Positions 55,306-63,868 of a DNA stretch of 64,000 nucleotides are shown here, one piece after another (the stretch's first letter is position 1; each line of letters starts with the position of its first letter). The notes below the pieces were generated by a model. That model made no database searches, was not told the DNA's origin, and was given only the letters and a program-made list of their open reading frames with translations. The stretch comes from Chromatiaceae bacterium (GTDB lineage: Bacteria; Pseudomonadota; Gammaproteobacteria; Chromatiales; Chromatiaceae). Both the position numbers and the translations under genes were made by a program. The stretch is taken from assembly GCA_025458165.1 (NCBI GenBank), contig JALOTB010000011.1:1-64000 (forward strand), in the 5' to 3' direction.

Positions 55306-56748
55306 ATGCAGTCCCTCCGCGAGATCGCCGCCCGCTTCACCGCCCGCGCCCCGGCGGTGGACTACTGGACCCTGCGCCTGGTCGACGAGGAGCACGAGCG
55401 CCTGGCGGTGCGTCAGGGGGTGGCCGAGCCGAGCGCCTTGTCGCTGTCCTCGGGTGCCATGCTGACCCTGGTCGCCGGCGGCGGCCTGGGTTATGCGGCG
55501 ACCAGCGATCTCAGCCCCGGCGGGCTCGCCACCGCGGCGGGGCGGGCGTTGGAGTCGGCGCGGCTGCACGCCCGCCTCGGGCTTTTCGACGGCCACCTCT
55601 ACCCGCGCTCCAGCGCCCGGGTCGAGTACCAGACCCCCGTGACCTCGCCTTGGCGCGGCCTCTCGCTCGCGGACAAGCTCGGGTTGCTCGCCGCGGCCTG
55701 CGCCGCCCTGGAGATCGATGAGCGCATCGTCGACTCGGCCGCCTGGCTCGGCTACCGACGGGTCGATCAGCTCCTCGTCACCGCCGACGGCGGCGAGCTG
55801 GCCCAGCGCTTCGAGTACTTGAGCCCCGGACTGGTCGCGGTCGCCAACCAGGGCAGCCAGACGCAAACCCGTCAGGGCGGCGGCGCGGACTGGGCCGGCC
55901 AGGGTGGGCTGGAGCGTCTGGCGCTGGTCGGCTTCCGCGAGGACGCACGCCGTGTCGCCGAGGAGGCGATTGCGCTGCTCGACGCCCCCGAGTGCCCGAC
56001 CGGGACCATGGACCTGGTGCTCACCCCGAGCCAGATGGTGCTCCAGATCCACGAGAGCATCGGCCACCCGCTGGAGCTCGATCGTATCCTGGGCGACGAG
56101 CGCAACTACGCCGGCACCAGCTTCGTCACGCCGGAGATGTTCGGGCGCTACCAGTACGGATCGCCGCTCCTCAACGTCACCTTCGACCCCGGTGTCCCCG
56201 GCGAGCTGGCGAGCTACGCCGCCGACGATGAGGGCACCCCTGCCGAGCGCGCCTACCTGATCCGCGACGGCATCCTGGAGCGCCCGCTCGGCGGGCGCCT
56301 CTCGCAGGCCCGCAGCGGCCTGCCCGGCGTGGCCAACGCCCGCGCCTGCGCCTGGGACCGCCCACCGATCGACCGCATGGCCAACATCAACCTGGAGCCC
56401 GGCACGGGCAGCATCAGCGACCTCATCGCCCAGGTCGAGCGCGGCGTGTTGATGGACACTAACCGCTCCTGGTCCATCGACGACAGCCGCAACAAGTTCC
56501 AGTTCGGCTGCGAGCTGGGGCGCCTGATCGTCGACGGGGAGCTCCGCGGTCTGGTGCGCAACCCCGGCTACCGCGGGATCTCGGCAGAGTTCTGGCGCGG
56601 TCTGGCCGCGGTCGGCGGGCCCCCGAGCGCGGAGGTTCGCGGGGTGCTCAACTGCGGCAAGGGCGAGCCGAACCAGTCAGTCTACGTCGGACACTCCTCC
56701 CCACCCTGCCTGTTTCGCGGGGTCGCGGTGTTCGGGGGTGGCGAGTGA
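55306..56748 (+). CDS. tldD: TldD-family metalloprotease
   Basis: A 480-residue protein of the TldD/PmbA family; TldD with TldE forms a heterodimeric zinc protease that cleaves unfolded peptides and matures some RiPPs. The zinc motif is HESIGH in MVLQIHESIGHPLELD near residue 250. Other markers are LGDERNYAGTSFV and RSWSIDDSRNKFQFGCELG. The ATG before QSLREIAARF is chosen; upstream in-frame codons lack a ribosome site. It is coupled to the downstream tldE-like gene by GTGA. Confidence 0.91.
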   Translation: MQSLREIAARFTARAPAVDYWTLRLVDEEHERLAVRQGVAEPSALSLSSGAMLTLVAGGGLGYAATSDLSPGGLATAAGRALESARLHARLGLFDGHLYPRSSARVEYQTPVTSPWRGLSLADKLGLLAAACAALEIDERIVDSAAWLGYRRVDQLLVTADGGELAQRFEYLSPGLVAVANQGSQTQTRQGGGADWAGQGGLERLALVGFREDARRVAEEAIALLDAPECPTGTMDLVLTPSQMVLQIHESIGHPLELDRILGDERNYAGTSFVTPEMFGRYQYGSPLLNVTFDPGVPGELASYAADDEGTPAERAYLIRDGILERPLGGRLSQARSGLPGVANARACAWDRPPIDRMANINLEPGTGSISDLIAQVERGVLMDTNRSWSIDDSRNKFQFGCELGRLIVDGELRGLVRNPGYRGISAEFWRGLAAVGGPPSAEVRGVLNCGKGEPNQSVYVGHSSPPCLFRGVAVFGGGE

Positions 56749-58064
56749 AGCAGGACGACTTCTTCGCCCTCGCGTCGGACCTGAGCGCGGGGCTACACGG
56801 CGACGAGGTCCTGCTCTGCCAGCTCGAGGGCGAGGACTCGGACATGGTGCGGCTCAATCACGGCCGCATCCGCCAGGCGGGCAGCGTGCGTCAGCGCGGC
56901 CTGGGGCTCACCCTGATCAGCGCGGGCCGGCAGGTGGAAGGCGGCTGCGACCTGAGCGGGGATACCGCGGACGATCGGGCGCGCGCCCGGGATCTCCTGG
57001 CCCGGCTGCGCGAGCGCCTCCCGCACGTCCCCGAGGACCCCTACCTCAATATCTCCCGCGAGCCCTCCCGGAGCGAGCGGGTGACCGAAGGCGAGCTGCC
57101 GCCGGCCGATGAGGCCCTCGGCACGCTCACCGCCGCCTCCGAGGGGCTCGACCTGGTCGGGATCTGGGCGAGCGGCTCGCTGGTCACCGGCCTGGCCAGC
57201 TCGCTCGGGCACCGGCACTGGCACGAGAGCCAGAGCTTCAACCTCGACTTCAGTTGTCACCAGGACCGCGACAAGGCGGTCAAGGTAAGCCTCGGCGGGC
57301 ACACCTGGGACCCCGAGGTACTGCGCCAGCGCCTAGAGGCCGTCCGCCGCGACCTCGCGGTCATGGCCCGGCCGGCGCGCACCATCCCGCCCGGGCGTTA
57401 CCGCGCCTATCTCGCCCCCGCCGCGGTCGGTGAGATCATGGATCTGCTCGCCTGGGGCGGTTTCGGGCTCAAGGACCACCGCACCGCGCAGACCCCGCTG
57501 CTCAAGCTCGCGCGCGGGGAGCGCCGGCTCGACCCGCGCGTCGCGCTCGCCGAGGAGCAGGGTCGCGGGCTCATGCCCGGATTCACCGCCGAGGGCTTCC
57601 TTCTCCCCGAACGGGTCAGCCTAGTCAACGGCGGCACCTGGCAGGGCTGCCTCGCCGATGCCCGCAGCGCCGCAGAGTACGACGCCGCGGTCAATGCCGC
57701 CGGGGAGCAGCCGGAGTCGCTAACCATGGCCGCGGGCGACCTTTCGACCGAGACCATCATCGAGCGGCTCGGCACCGGACTCTACGTCGGCAACCTCTGG
57801 TACCTGAACTACTCCGACCGCAACGAGTGCCGCATCACCGGGATGACCCGCTTCGGCACCTTCTGGGTCGAGGACGGCGAGCGGGTCGCACCGGTCAACG
57901 TGATGCGCTTCGACGACTCGCTCTACCACCTGCTCGGCGACCGGCTGGAGGCGATCACCCGCGAGCGCGAGCTGATCCTGAGCGCCGACACCTACGGCGG
58001 GCGCTCCAGTGCGAGCGCCCTCCTCCCGGGCGTGCTGGTCAGCGGAATAGAGCTGGCGCTCTAG
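56745..58064 (+). CDS. pmbA: TldE/PmbA-like partner of TldD
   Basis: A 439-residue protein of the same superfamily without the HExxxH zinc site, as expected for the TldE subunit. GRHRHWHESQSFNLDFSC-like and YLAPAAVGEIMDLLAWGGFG regions match the family. It starts at GTG overlapping the tldD stop by four bases, so both subunits are produced together. It ends on a CTAG shared with the convergent slyD gene. It belongs to the TldD-related group rather than the canonical E. coli PmbA. Confidence 0.87.
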   Translation: MKQDDFFALASDLSAGLHGDEVLLCQLEGEDSDMVRLNHGRIRQAGSVRQRGLGLTLISAGRQVEGGCDLSGDTADDRARARDLLARLRERLPHVPEDPYLNISREPSRSERVTEGELPPADEALGTLTAASEGLDLVGIWASGSLVTGLASSLGHRHWHESQSFNLDFSCHQDRDKAVKVSLGGHTWDPEVLRQRLEAVRRDLAVMARPARTIPPGRYRAYLAPAAVGEIMDLLAWGGFGLKDHRTAQTPLLKLARGERRLDPRVALAEEQGRGLMPGFTAEGFLLPERVSLVNGGTWQGCLADARSAAEYDAAVNAAGEQPESLTMAAGDLSTETIIERLGTGLYVGNLWYLNYSDRNECRITGMTRFGTFWVEDGERVAPVNVMRFDDSLYHLLGDRLEAITRERELILSADTYGGRSSASALLPGVLVSGIELAL

Positions 58065-58489
58065 CCGATCTCGACCAGCTCCAGCGCGAAGGTCAGGTCC
58101 TGCCCGGCCAGCGGATGGTTGCCGTCGATCAGCACCCGCTCGTCGTCGAAGCCGGCGACGATGAAGCTCAGCGCCTGGCCGTCCGGCCCCTCGGCGTGCA
58201 GGATCATTCCCGCAACCAGGTCGATGTCCTCCGGGATGGCGTCGCGCGGCAGCATCTGGGTGAGCTGCTCGCGCCGCGGGCCGTAGGCATCGGCCGCGGG
58301 GATGGTGACGGTCTTGGTCTCGCCCTCGGCCATGCCGAGCACCGCCTGCTCGAATCCCGGGATGATCTGGCCGCCACCCAGTGTCAGCTCCAAGGGATCG
58401 CCGCCGCGCGAGGAATCGAACTCGGTGCCGTCGTCGAGGGTGCCGGTGTAGTGGACCTTCACGGTGTCGCCGTGCTTGGCTTCTGACAT
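58061..58489 (-). CDS. slyD: SlyD/FKBP-type peptidyl-prolyl isomerase
   Basis: A 142-residue protein with the split FKBP fold: VKVHYTGTLDDGTEFDSSRGGDPLELTLGGG and the return strand IDGNHPLAGQDLTFALELVEI. They flank an insert-in-flap chaperone domain (AADAYGPRREQLTQMLPRDAI). The His-rich metal tail of E. coli SlyD is absent. Strong GGAGG five bases before the ATG at 58489. It lies on the same strand as the DegP-like lipoprotein and lspA, which fits the frequent lspA-fkpB/slyD linkage. Confidence 0.92.
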   Translation of the reverse strand: MSEAKHGDTVKVHYTGTLDDGTEFDSSRGGDPLELTLGGGQIIPGFEQAVLGMAEGETKTVTIPAADAYGPRREQLTQMLPRDAIPEDIDLVAGMILHAEGPDGQALSFIVAGFDDERVLIDGNHPLAGQDLTFALELVEIG

Positions 58490-58542
58490 GCGGACCTCCA
58501 GGGGGAGTGGATCGGCCAGACGGCCGAGCAAGGGGGCGTGGC

Positions 58543-59388
58543 TCAGCGGCCGCGCAGCACGCGATCCATCGCCGCGCGCACGCGGTTCGCGGGGGTCGCG
58601 AAGCCGATGCCGACATTGCCGCCGGAGGGGCCCAGCAGCGCGGTGTTGATGCCGACGACCTCGCCGGCGAGGTTGACCAGCGGGCCGCCGGAGTTGCCGG
58701 GGTTTATCGAGGCATCGGTCTGGATGTAGTCGCCCAGGTCGCTCCCGCCCAGCCCGTCACGCCCGAGCGCGCTGACGATCCCCGAGGTGACCGTCTGGCC
58801 GATGCCGAAGGGGTTACCGATGGCGAGCACGAAGTCCCCCACCTCCAGGTCATCGGAGTTGCCGAAGCTCAGGCCCTGCAACCCTGGCGCTGGGTTGATC
58901 GCCAGCACCGCGATGTCCGCGCGGCGGTCGGTCCCCACCAGGCGGGCGTTGAAGCTGCGGCGATCTTTCAGGGTGATGGTGATCGACTCGGCATCCTCGA
59001 CCACGTGGCGGTTGGTGAGGACGTAGCCGCGCGGGCCATCGACGATCAGGCCGGAGCCCACACTCTGCCGTTTGCCGCTGCGCGGCGACTCCGGGATCGG
59101 CAGGTCGAACTTCTCCAGGAAACGGCGGAAATCCGGATCGCGGAAAAAGGGGTGCTGCTCCAAGGACACCTTGGACTCCACGGAGATATTCACCACCGCG
59201 GGGGTGACCCGGCGCAGCAGGGGGGCGAGGGTGGGAAAGCCGCCACGCGCCTTGCGATAGGGGAAAGCGGCCCGCTCGGGCTGGGGGGTGACGACAGGGC
59301 TCTCGACCCCGCTGAGCTCCGGCAACGGGGCGCAGCCGACGAGCAGTAGGGCCAGGGCAAGCGCGGCGGGCAGCGCAAGGGGTCGCAT
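58543..59388 (-). CDS. DegP-like serine protease lipoprotein without PDZ domains
   Basis: A 281-residue protein with a lipobox (LALLLVGC) and an intact protease domain: His in LTNRHVVEDA, Asp in ADIAVLAI, Ser in PGNSGGPLVN. The protein ends right after the domain (NRVRAAMDRVLRGR), whereas HtrA proteins normally continue into one or two PDZ domains. The loss of PDZ domains means no standard PDZ-driven activation. It lies between slyD and lspA, whose product would process its own signal peptide. Confidence 0.9.
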   Translation of the reverse strand: MRPLALPAALALALLLVGCAPLPELSGVESPVVTPQPERAAFPYRKARGGFPTLAPLLRRVTPAVVNISVESKVSLEQHPFFRDPDFRRFLEKFDLPIPESPRSGKRQSVGSGLIVDGPRGYVLTNRHVVEDAESITITLKDRRSFNARLVGTDRRADIAVLAINPAPGLQGLSFGNSDDLEVGDFVLAIGNPFGIGQTVTSGIVSALGRDGLGGSDLGDYIQTDASINPGNSGGPLVNLAGEVVGINTALLGPSGGNVGIGFATPANRVRAAMDRVLRGR

Positions 59389-59485
59389 CAGCTTGGGGGA
59401 TTCGCATCGGGGGGTAGGTCCGCCAAGTATGGGGCAGCCGCCCGCCGCGGGCCACCGTCGGGGCGCGCGGGCAGGCCGCGAGCAG

Positions 59486-60007
59486 TCAGGAGGACGGAGC
59501 CCCCTGGGCCGACTCCTTGCGGAAGGCCAGGATCAGCATCAGGACCACGCCAATGCTGATTGCACTGTCGGCGATGTTGAACGCCGGCCAAGGGTTGAAC
59601 ATCCGCAACGGGATGAAGGGCAGCGAGACGTCGATGTAGTCGACCACCCGCCCGGTCAGCACCCGGTCGATCAGATTGCCCACCGCCCCGCCGACCACCA
59701 GGGCCAGCGCCAAGGCGGTCAGCCGCTCCCTCGCCGCAAGGCGCAACAGCCACAGGGTCAGCACCAGGGTCATCAGGAAGGCGATTGCAACGAAGAACCA
59801 CCGCTGCCAGCCGCCGGCGCCGGCGAGGAAGCTGAACGCCGCGCCCTCGTTGTACATCAGCGTAAGGTTGACCAGCGGCAACACCGCCACCGGCTGATAC
59901 GGGGCCAGCGCGGCCTCGGCCAGCCATTTGGTGCCCTGATCGAGCAGCACCACCAGGGCGGAGAGCCAGAGCCAGCGGGCATTGGCCGGGTTGGTAATGA
60001 AGCGCAT
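59486..60007 (-). CDS. lspA: lipoprotein signal peptidase (signal peptidase II)
   Basis: Cleaves prolipoproteins at the lipobox in the inner membrane. The 173-residue protein has four membrane helices and the two catalytic-Asp motifs GNLIDRVLTGRVVDYID and FNIADSAIS. NEGAAFSFLAG and PFIPLRMFNPWPAFN are family-conserved. I prefer the ATG at 60007 (MRFITNPANARWLWL), which fits the usual length, over an upstream GTG at 60067. Confidence 0.94.
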   Translation of the reverse strand: MRFITNPANARWLWLSALVVLLDQGTKWLAEAALAPYQPVAVLPLVNLTLMYNEGAAFSFLAGAGGWQRWFFVAIAFLMTLVLTLWLLRLAARERLTALALALVVGGAVGNLIDRVLTGRVVDYIDVSLPFIPLRMFNPWPAFNIADSAISIGVVLMLILAFRKESAQGAPSS

Positions 60008-60162
60008 GTCGCGGCGGACCGGGCCCTGGTAGTCGTTAACAGCTCCCCCCGCCCGCGTCCCGCTCAAGGCGGCGCAGGCGGGGACCAGTTGGGCAATGTC
60101 TGGCCGCGCCGCGGCGAAACCAACTCGGTCGTCACAGCGCGGCCGTCGACGGCCAGGGTCGG

Positions 60163-60510
60163 CTATTGCGCCTGATCTGCTGCCCGGACGCGCTCACCCA
60201 GATCTTCGGGCTCCCCGACGCGATGCCGCTTGCGGGCCTGGGTGTCACCCGACTGGCCCTGGCCCAGGCTTGCGCCTTGTCCCGAAGCACCGGCACCGGC
60301 GCCGGCGGCTGATTCCCCTTGCCCGGCAGAGCCCCGTTGCCCTGCAGAGCCGCCGCTCCCGGCGCCTCCGCCAGCGCCCATCCCAGGGATCCCAGCCCCC
60401 CCGGCGGGACCGCCGCTCCCGCCAGGGCCCTTTCCGGCGAGTGACTCAAAGGCCGTCAGGCCGGCGAACAACCCAGTGGCCGCAGCAACAAGGAATGCTC
60501 TTCGTCTCAT
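60163..60510 (-). CDS. Gly/Ala/Ser-rich exported protein with twin-arginine signal
   Basis: A 115-residue protein with AGGAGGAAGG directly upstream. The N-terminus MRRRAFLVAAATGLFAGLTA looks like a Tat (RRxFL) or Sec signal. The mature part is low-complexity Gly/Ala/Ser/Gln and ends with a charged segment. It diverges from a similar Gly-rich gene at 60760, also with an RRxFL signal. I do not recognise a family. Confidence 0.65.
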   Translation of the reverse strand: MRRRAFLVAAATGLFAGLTAFESLAGKGPGGSGGPAGGAGIPGMGAGGGAGSGGSAGQRGSAGQGESAAGAGAGASGQGASLGQGQSGDTQARKRHRVGEPEDLGERVRAADQAQ

Positions 60511-60579
60511 GATCCTTCCTCCTCATCGGTTTCCGGAGCTCGCACAACCCGAACACGGATGGCGCCTGCTCCAGCTCAG

Positions 60580-60624
60580 CCCGCGGTTCACGTGGGCCAA
60601 TAACAACATAGCACTGACCGCGGG
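60580..60624. promoter_or_regulatory. spaced inverted repeat between the two Gly-rich genes
   Basis: CCCGCGGT (60580-60587) and ACCGCGGG (60617-60624) are perfect inverted arms 29 bp apart, flanking an AT-rich spacer. They lie between the divergent Gly-rich genes. They could be a two-site operator. No known regulator is assigned. Confidence 0.3.
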
Positions 60625-60707
60625 TTAAGCGACCCGCCCAAGCGACCGAGTCGGCGCCGAACGGCCGCCGGGCAGCGAACTATCCTTATCCGTACCGATC
60701 GCGCGGA

Positions 60708-60731
60708 TTTGCGATATCTGTGCGTCGCAAA
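60708..60731. promoter_or_regulatory. inverted repeat upstream of the poly-Gly gene
   Basis: TTTGCGA (60708-60714) and TCGCAAA (60725-60731) are perfect inverted 7-mers with a 10-bp spacer containing TATCTG, 28 bp before the start of the poly-Gly gene. This is an operator-like arrangement over a possible -10. Confidence 0.35.
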
Positions 60732-60759
60732 GTCCCCACCCGGACCAAGGAGGCCCGTA

Positions 60760-61242
<483 letters not shown>

Positions 61243-61259
61243 GCAAGACGGCCGATCGG

Positions 61260-61306
61260 GGCCTCGCATCGCTTACCGGACGGCCCAGCCCGGGGGGTGC
61301 GAGGCC
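61260..61306. terminator. long-loop inverted repeat between convergent genes
   Basis: GGCCTCGCA (61260-61268) and TGCGAGGCC (61298-61306) are perfect 9-bp arms with a 29-nt loop, between the stops of the poly-Gly gene and the DUF4124 gene. This is a plausible bidirectional 3'-end structure; no T-tract. Confidence 0.4.
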
Positions 61307-61351
61307 GGCGGCACGAAGGCTGTCTCTTCGACGACGGGTCGACCTGGCCGA

Positions 61352-61777
61352 TCAGCGGCAGAGCTCGCTGAGGTAGTCCTCGTACCCGCGGCGCTTGTGG
61401 CGCAGCTCGACCCCCTGGGAGGGGCTGTAGCCAAGGCGCAGCTTACGGTTGACCTGCTCGAGCTGTTGGCGCTTGTTCCAGCAGGCCGCCTCACTCTTCG
61501 CCGCACTGCGCACGCGGGTGACGCCCGCCTTTCGCCGCGGGGCTTGCTCGACCCGCGTCGCCGGGGGGCCCGCCGTCGGCGTCCAGCCCGTCAGGCGATC
61601 CTCGATGCTGATCGCCTCGCCGGCCTCGGCGCAAGGCCATTGGCTGAACTCGATGCCCCCTGCCGCATTCTCGCAGCGGTAAACCCTGGTGTCGGCGGCA
61701 AGCTCGACGTTCGCAACCAGAAGGACTGCGGCGAGCGCGCAGGCACAGGTCCTGATACGGATCGGGGTAAGCTGCAT
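61352..61777 (-). CDS. DUF4124-domain exported protein
   Basis: A 141-residue protein with a signal peptide (TCACALAAVLLVANVELAAD) and a short DUF4124-type domain (RVYRCENAAGGIEFSQWPCA). A basic linker and a helical C-terminus with Cys (AACWNKRQQLEQVNRKLRLG, YLSELCR) follow. It is periplasmic with probable disulfides. The role is unknown. GAGG precedes the ATG. It lies 39 bp after the pseudopilin gene on the same strand. Confidence 0.82.
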   Translation of the reverse strand: MQLTPIRIRTCACALAAVLLVANVELAADTRVYRCENAAGGIEFSQWPCAEAGEAISIEDRLTGWTPTAGPPATRVEQAPRRKAGVTRVRSAAKSEAACWNKRQQLEQVNRKLRLGYSPSQGVELRHKRRGYEDYLSELCR

Positions 61778-61816
61778 GGTCAGGGCTCCTCGAAGGGGGC
61801 TGCGCTCGGTTCACCC

Positions 61817-62371
61817 TCAGCCGCAGGAGATCGCGCTACCGTCGGGCGCCGTTCTGCTCACCCGCGGCCGGCCGATGTTGGAGACGATGACCGCGCGGGG
61901 CGCGGCCTGCGCGCTCCGCTCGCAGAGCGCGATGCTGAGGTTGGTGCCGCCGGCGCTGCCGTCGACGTCGAAGCGGACCAAGCGCCGGTAGGTGCTCGAC
62001 GTGGCCGAGACCGGGGCGTCGGACGCCCCCTGGCGGTAGCGCAGCACGGGCTCCCCCGCATCAGGCGCGCGGTTGTCGTTGCGGTCGACGAACAGCAGAT
62101 AACCTTGATGCCAGAGCGAGTCACCCGCGCAGGTCAGTCCGTCGGCGCTCGGGCAGAGGACGGCGGGGCTGCCGCCGTCGACGGCCGTGGTGCGGGCGAG
62201 GTGGAGGTGGCTGATCAGGGTCTCGGCCTCGGCCCTCATCCGCGCCTCGGCCAGCAGCCGCCCGAAGCTCGGCACGCCCGCACCGAGCAGAATCCCGGCA
62301 ATCGAGAGGGTGATCAGGGTCTCGACCAGGGTGACACCGAGCTGGCGGCGAAGGCGTTGGGTGCGGCTCAT
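61817..62371 (-). CDS. GspH/FimT-type pseudopilin
   Basis: A 184-residue type IV pilin-like protein. The prepilin peptidase site is G-VTLVE in RRQLGVTLVETLITLSIAG, followed by the hydrophobic N-terminal helix. The C-terminal part (SDGLTCAGDSLWHQGYLLFVDRNDNR with RLVRFDVDGSAGGTNLSIALCE) matches GspH/FimT minor pseudopilins, with a likely disulfide at the C-terminus (ALCE...ISCG). It would act in type IV pilus assembly. No other pilus genes are adjacent. Confidence 0.9.
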   Translation of the reverse strand: MSRTQRLRRQLGVTLVETLITLSIAGILLGAGVPSFGRLLAEARMRAEAETLISHLHLARTTAVDGGSPAVLCPSADGLTCAGDSLWHQGYLLFVDRNDNRAPDAGEPVLRYRQGASDAPVSATSSTYRRLVRFDVDGSAGGTNLSIALCERSAQAAPRAVIVSNIGRPRVSRTAPDGSAISCG

Positions 62372-62504
62372 GGCGGTCTCCGGCGGGTGGATTTCTCTTG
62401 TGGTTAATGAAAGCAAACCACCGCGGCGGGCGCCGTCGGCGCCGCGCGCAGGCGAACGTCGGAGTTTTCTGATAGGCGTGCCGGAACCGGCCGAGTCGGG
62501 AGCC

Positions 62505-62630
62505 GTTAGGGAAACGCTGAAGAATTCAGAGTTTCCCGCGCGGGGCAGGAGCCCCGCCATTTTCAGGCGCGCAAGCGGCTGAAAATGAAGGAGCCGGGAA
62601 ACCACGCTTTTCCGGCTCCGTGCTGATTTT
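62505..62630 (+). repeat. structured intergenic repeat, copy D, inserted in the end of a gene
   Basis: It begins TTAGGGAAACGCTGA like copies A and B. The hairpins follow in order: GGGAAACgCTGA/TCAGaGTTTCCC, GGGGC/GCCCC, TTTTCAGgCGC/GCGgCTGAAAA and GGAGCCGG/CCGGCTCC, ending in GTGCTGATTTT. The fourth hairpin and right end of the family are missing, and OmpA-domain coding sequence starts directly after. The minus-strand MotB/OmpA-like frame reads through it and stops at 62526-62528. Confidence 0.75.
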
Positions 62631-63863
62631 GCGGCGGTTGCGCTGGTTGGCCTCGGGGGTCGTCCCGGGATCGAGCGGGCGGTGCTCGCCGAATCCGGCG
62701 GCGACCATACGGCGCTCCGGAATCCCGGCCACGGCCAGCTCCCGAACGACCGAGAGCGCACGGGCGGTGGAGAGTGACCAGTTGGAGTCGAAGGCGCCGC
62801 CGCGGGCGAGCGGGACCCGGTCGGTGTGTCCGTCGACGCGCAGGATCCAGTCGACCTCGGGCGGGATCTGCGCGCTCAGCCCCTTGAGTGTCCCCGCGAG
62901 ACCGGCGAGCTGCGCCTTGCCGGCCTCGCCAAGCTCGGCCGAGGCGGAGGCGAACAGGACCTCGGACTGAAACACGAAGCGGTCGCCCTCGACCCGCACG
63001 GTCGGGTTGTCACCCAGGGCCTCGCGCACCTTTCCGAAGAAGTCCGAGCGGTAGCGCTCCAGCTCGTTGACACGGCGTGCCAGCTCGATGTTGAGACGCG
63101 ACCCCAGATCAGCGATCTCCGCCGCCTTGACCTGGCGGTCGGCCTCGGCCACCGCGAGGGCCTCGCCGACCAGCCTGAGCTGCTCGCGCAGCTCCTCGAT
63201 GCGGCGGTTCAGCAGGGCCACCTCGGCCTGGGCATCGGCGCTCAAGCGCTTCTCGTCGGCGATCGCCTCCTGCTGCTCGCCGACGAGCGCGGACAGGGCC
63301 TGGATGCGGATCTCACGCTCCTCGATCTGGCGTTGGGCGAGTCGGGTACGCTCGCCCTCGTCCGCCAGCCGCGCCTCCAGCACTTGCGAACGATCCCGAG
63401 TTTGGCCGAGCTCGCCGGCCAGGGCGTCCATCGAGGCGGCCAGGGTCCCGACCCGTGCCTCTAGCTCCGCGCGAACCCGGCGCAGGGCATCGATGTCCTG
63501 CTGCAGGCTCGCCATCTCGCGAAGCTGCCGCTCGATGGTCGCCTGGTCCTCCTCCCCCGCCGCGATGAGCTCGGTCCGCTCGGCGGTGAGCGCGGCGACG
63601 GTGTCGGACAGCGAGGCCACCCGCGCGTCGAGCCCATCGGCGCGCTCGCGGGTGAGCCCGAGCTCCTCGGTCAGCTCGGCGAGGCGTTGGTGCAGGACCT
63701 CAAGCTCAAACTCCTGATCCGAGACGAGCTGGCGCAAGAGGAACTGGGCCAGGGTGAAGATCAGCAGGACGAAGATCACGACCATGAGGAGCGCGGAGAG
63801 CGCGTCCACATAGCCGGGCCAGACGTTGACGCCGCGCCCGCGGCGGCGGATCCCGGTGAACAC
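62526..63863 (-). CDS. MotB/OmpA-type coiled-coil peptidoglycan-binding protein, C-terminus replaced by repeat
   Basis: A 445-residue inner-membrane-anchored protein starting at GTG. One N-terminal helix (VDALSALLMVVIFVLLIFTL), a long coiled coil (about 45-270), and an OmpA/MotB domain with RVDGHTDRVPL, SNWSLSTARALSVVREL and the peptidoglycan-contacting EANQRNRRK. After NRRKI the last strand of the domain is missing. The final ~32 residues (STEPEKRGFPAPSFSAACAP...) are encoded by repeat copy D. It starts 5 nt after the upstream gene. It forms with that gene a probable MotA/ExbB-like proton-channel pair of unknown function. Confidence 0.88.
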   Translation of the reverse strand: MFTGIRRRGRGVNVWPGYVDALSALLMVVIFVLLIFTLAQFLLRQLVSDQEFELEVLHQRLAELTEELGLTRERADGLDARVASLSDTVAALTAERTELIAAGEEDQATIERQLREMASLQQDIDALRRVRAELEARVGTLAASMDALAGELGQTRDRSQVLEARLADEGERTRLAQRQIEEREIRIQALSALVGEQQEAIADEKRLSADAQAEVALLNRRIEELREQLRLVGEALAVAEADRQVKAAEIADLGSRLNIELARRVNELERYRSDFFGKVREALGDNPTVRVEGDRFVFQSEVLFASASAELGEAGKAQLAGLAGTLKGLSAQIPPEVDWILRVDGHTDRVPLARGGAFDSNWSLSTARALSVVRELAVAGIPERRMVAAGFGEHRPLDPGTTPEANQRNRRKISTEPEKRGFPAPSFSAACAPENGGAPAPRGKL

Positions 63864-63868
63864 GGCGC

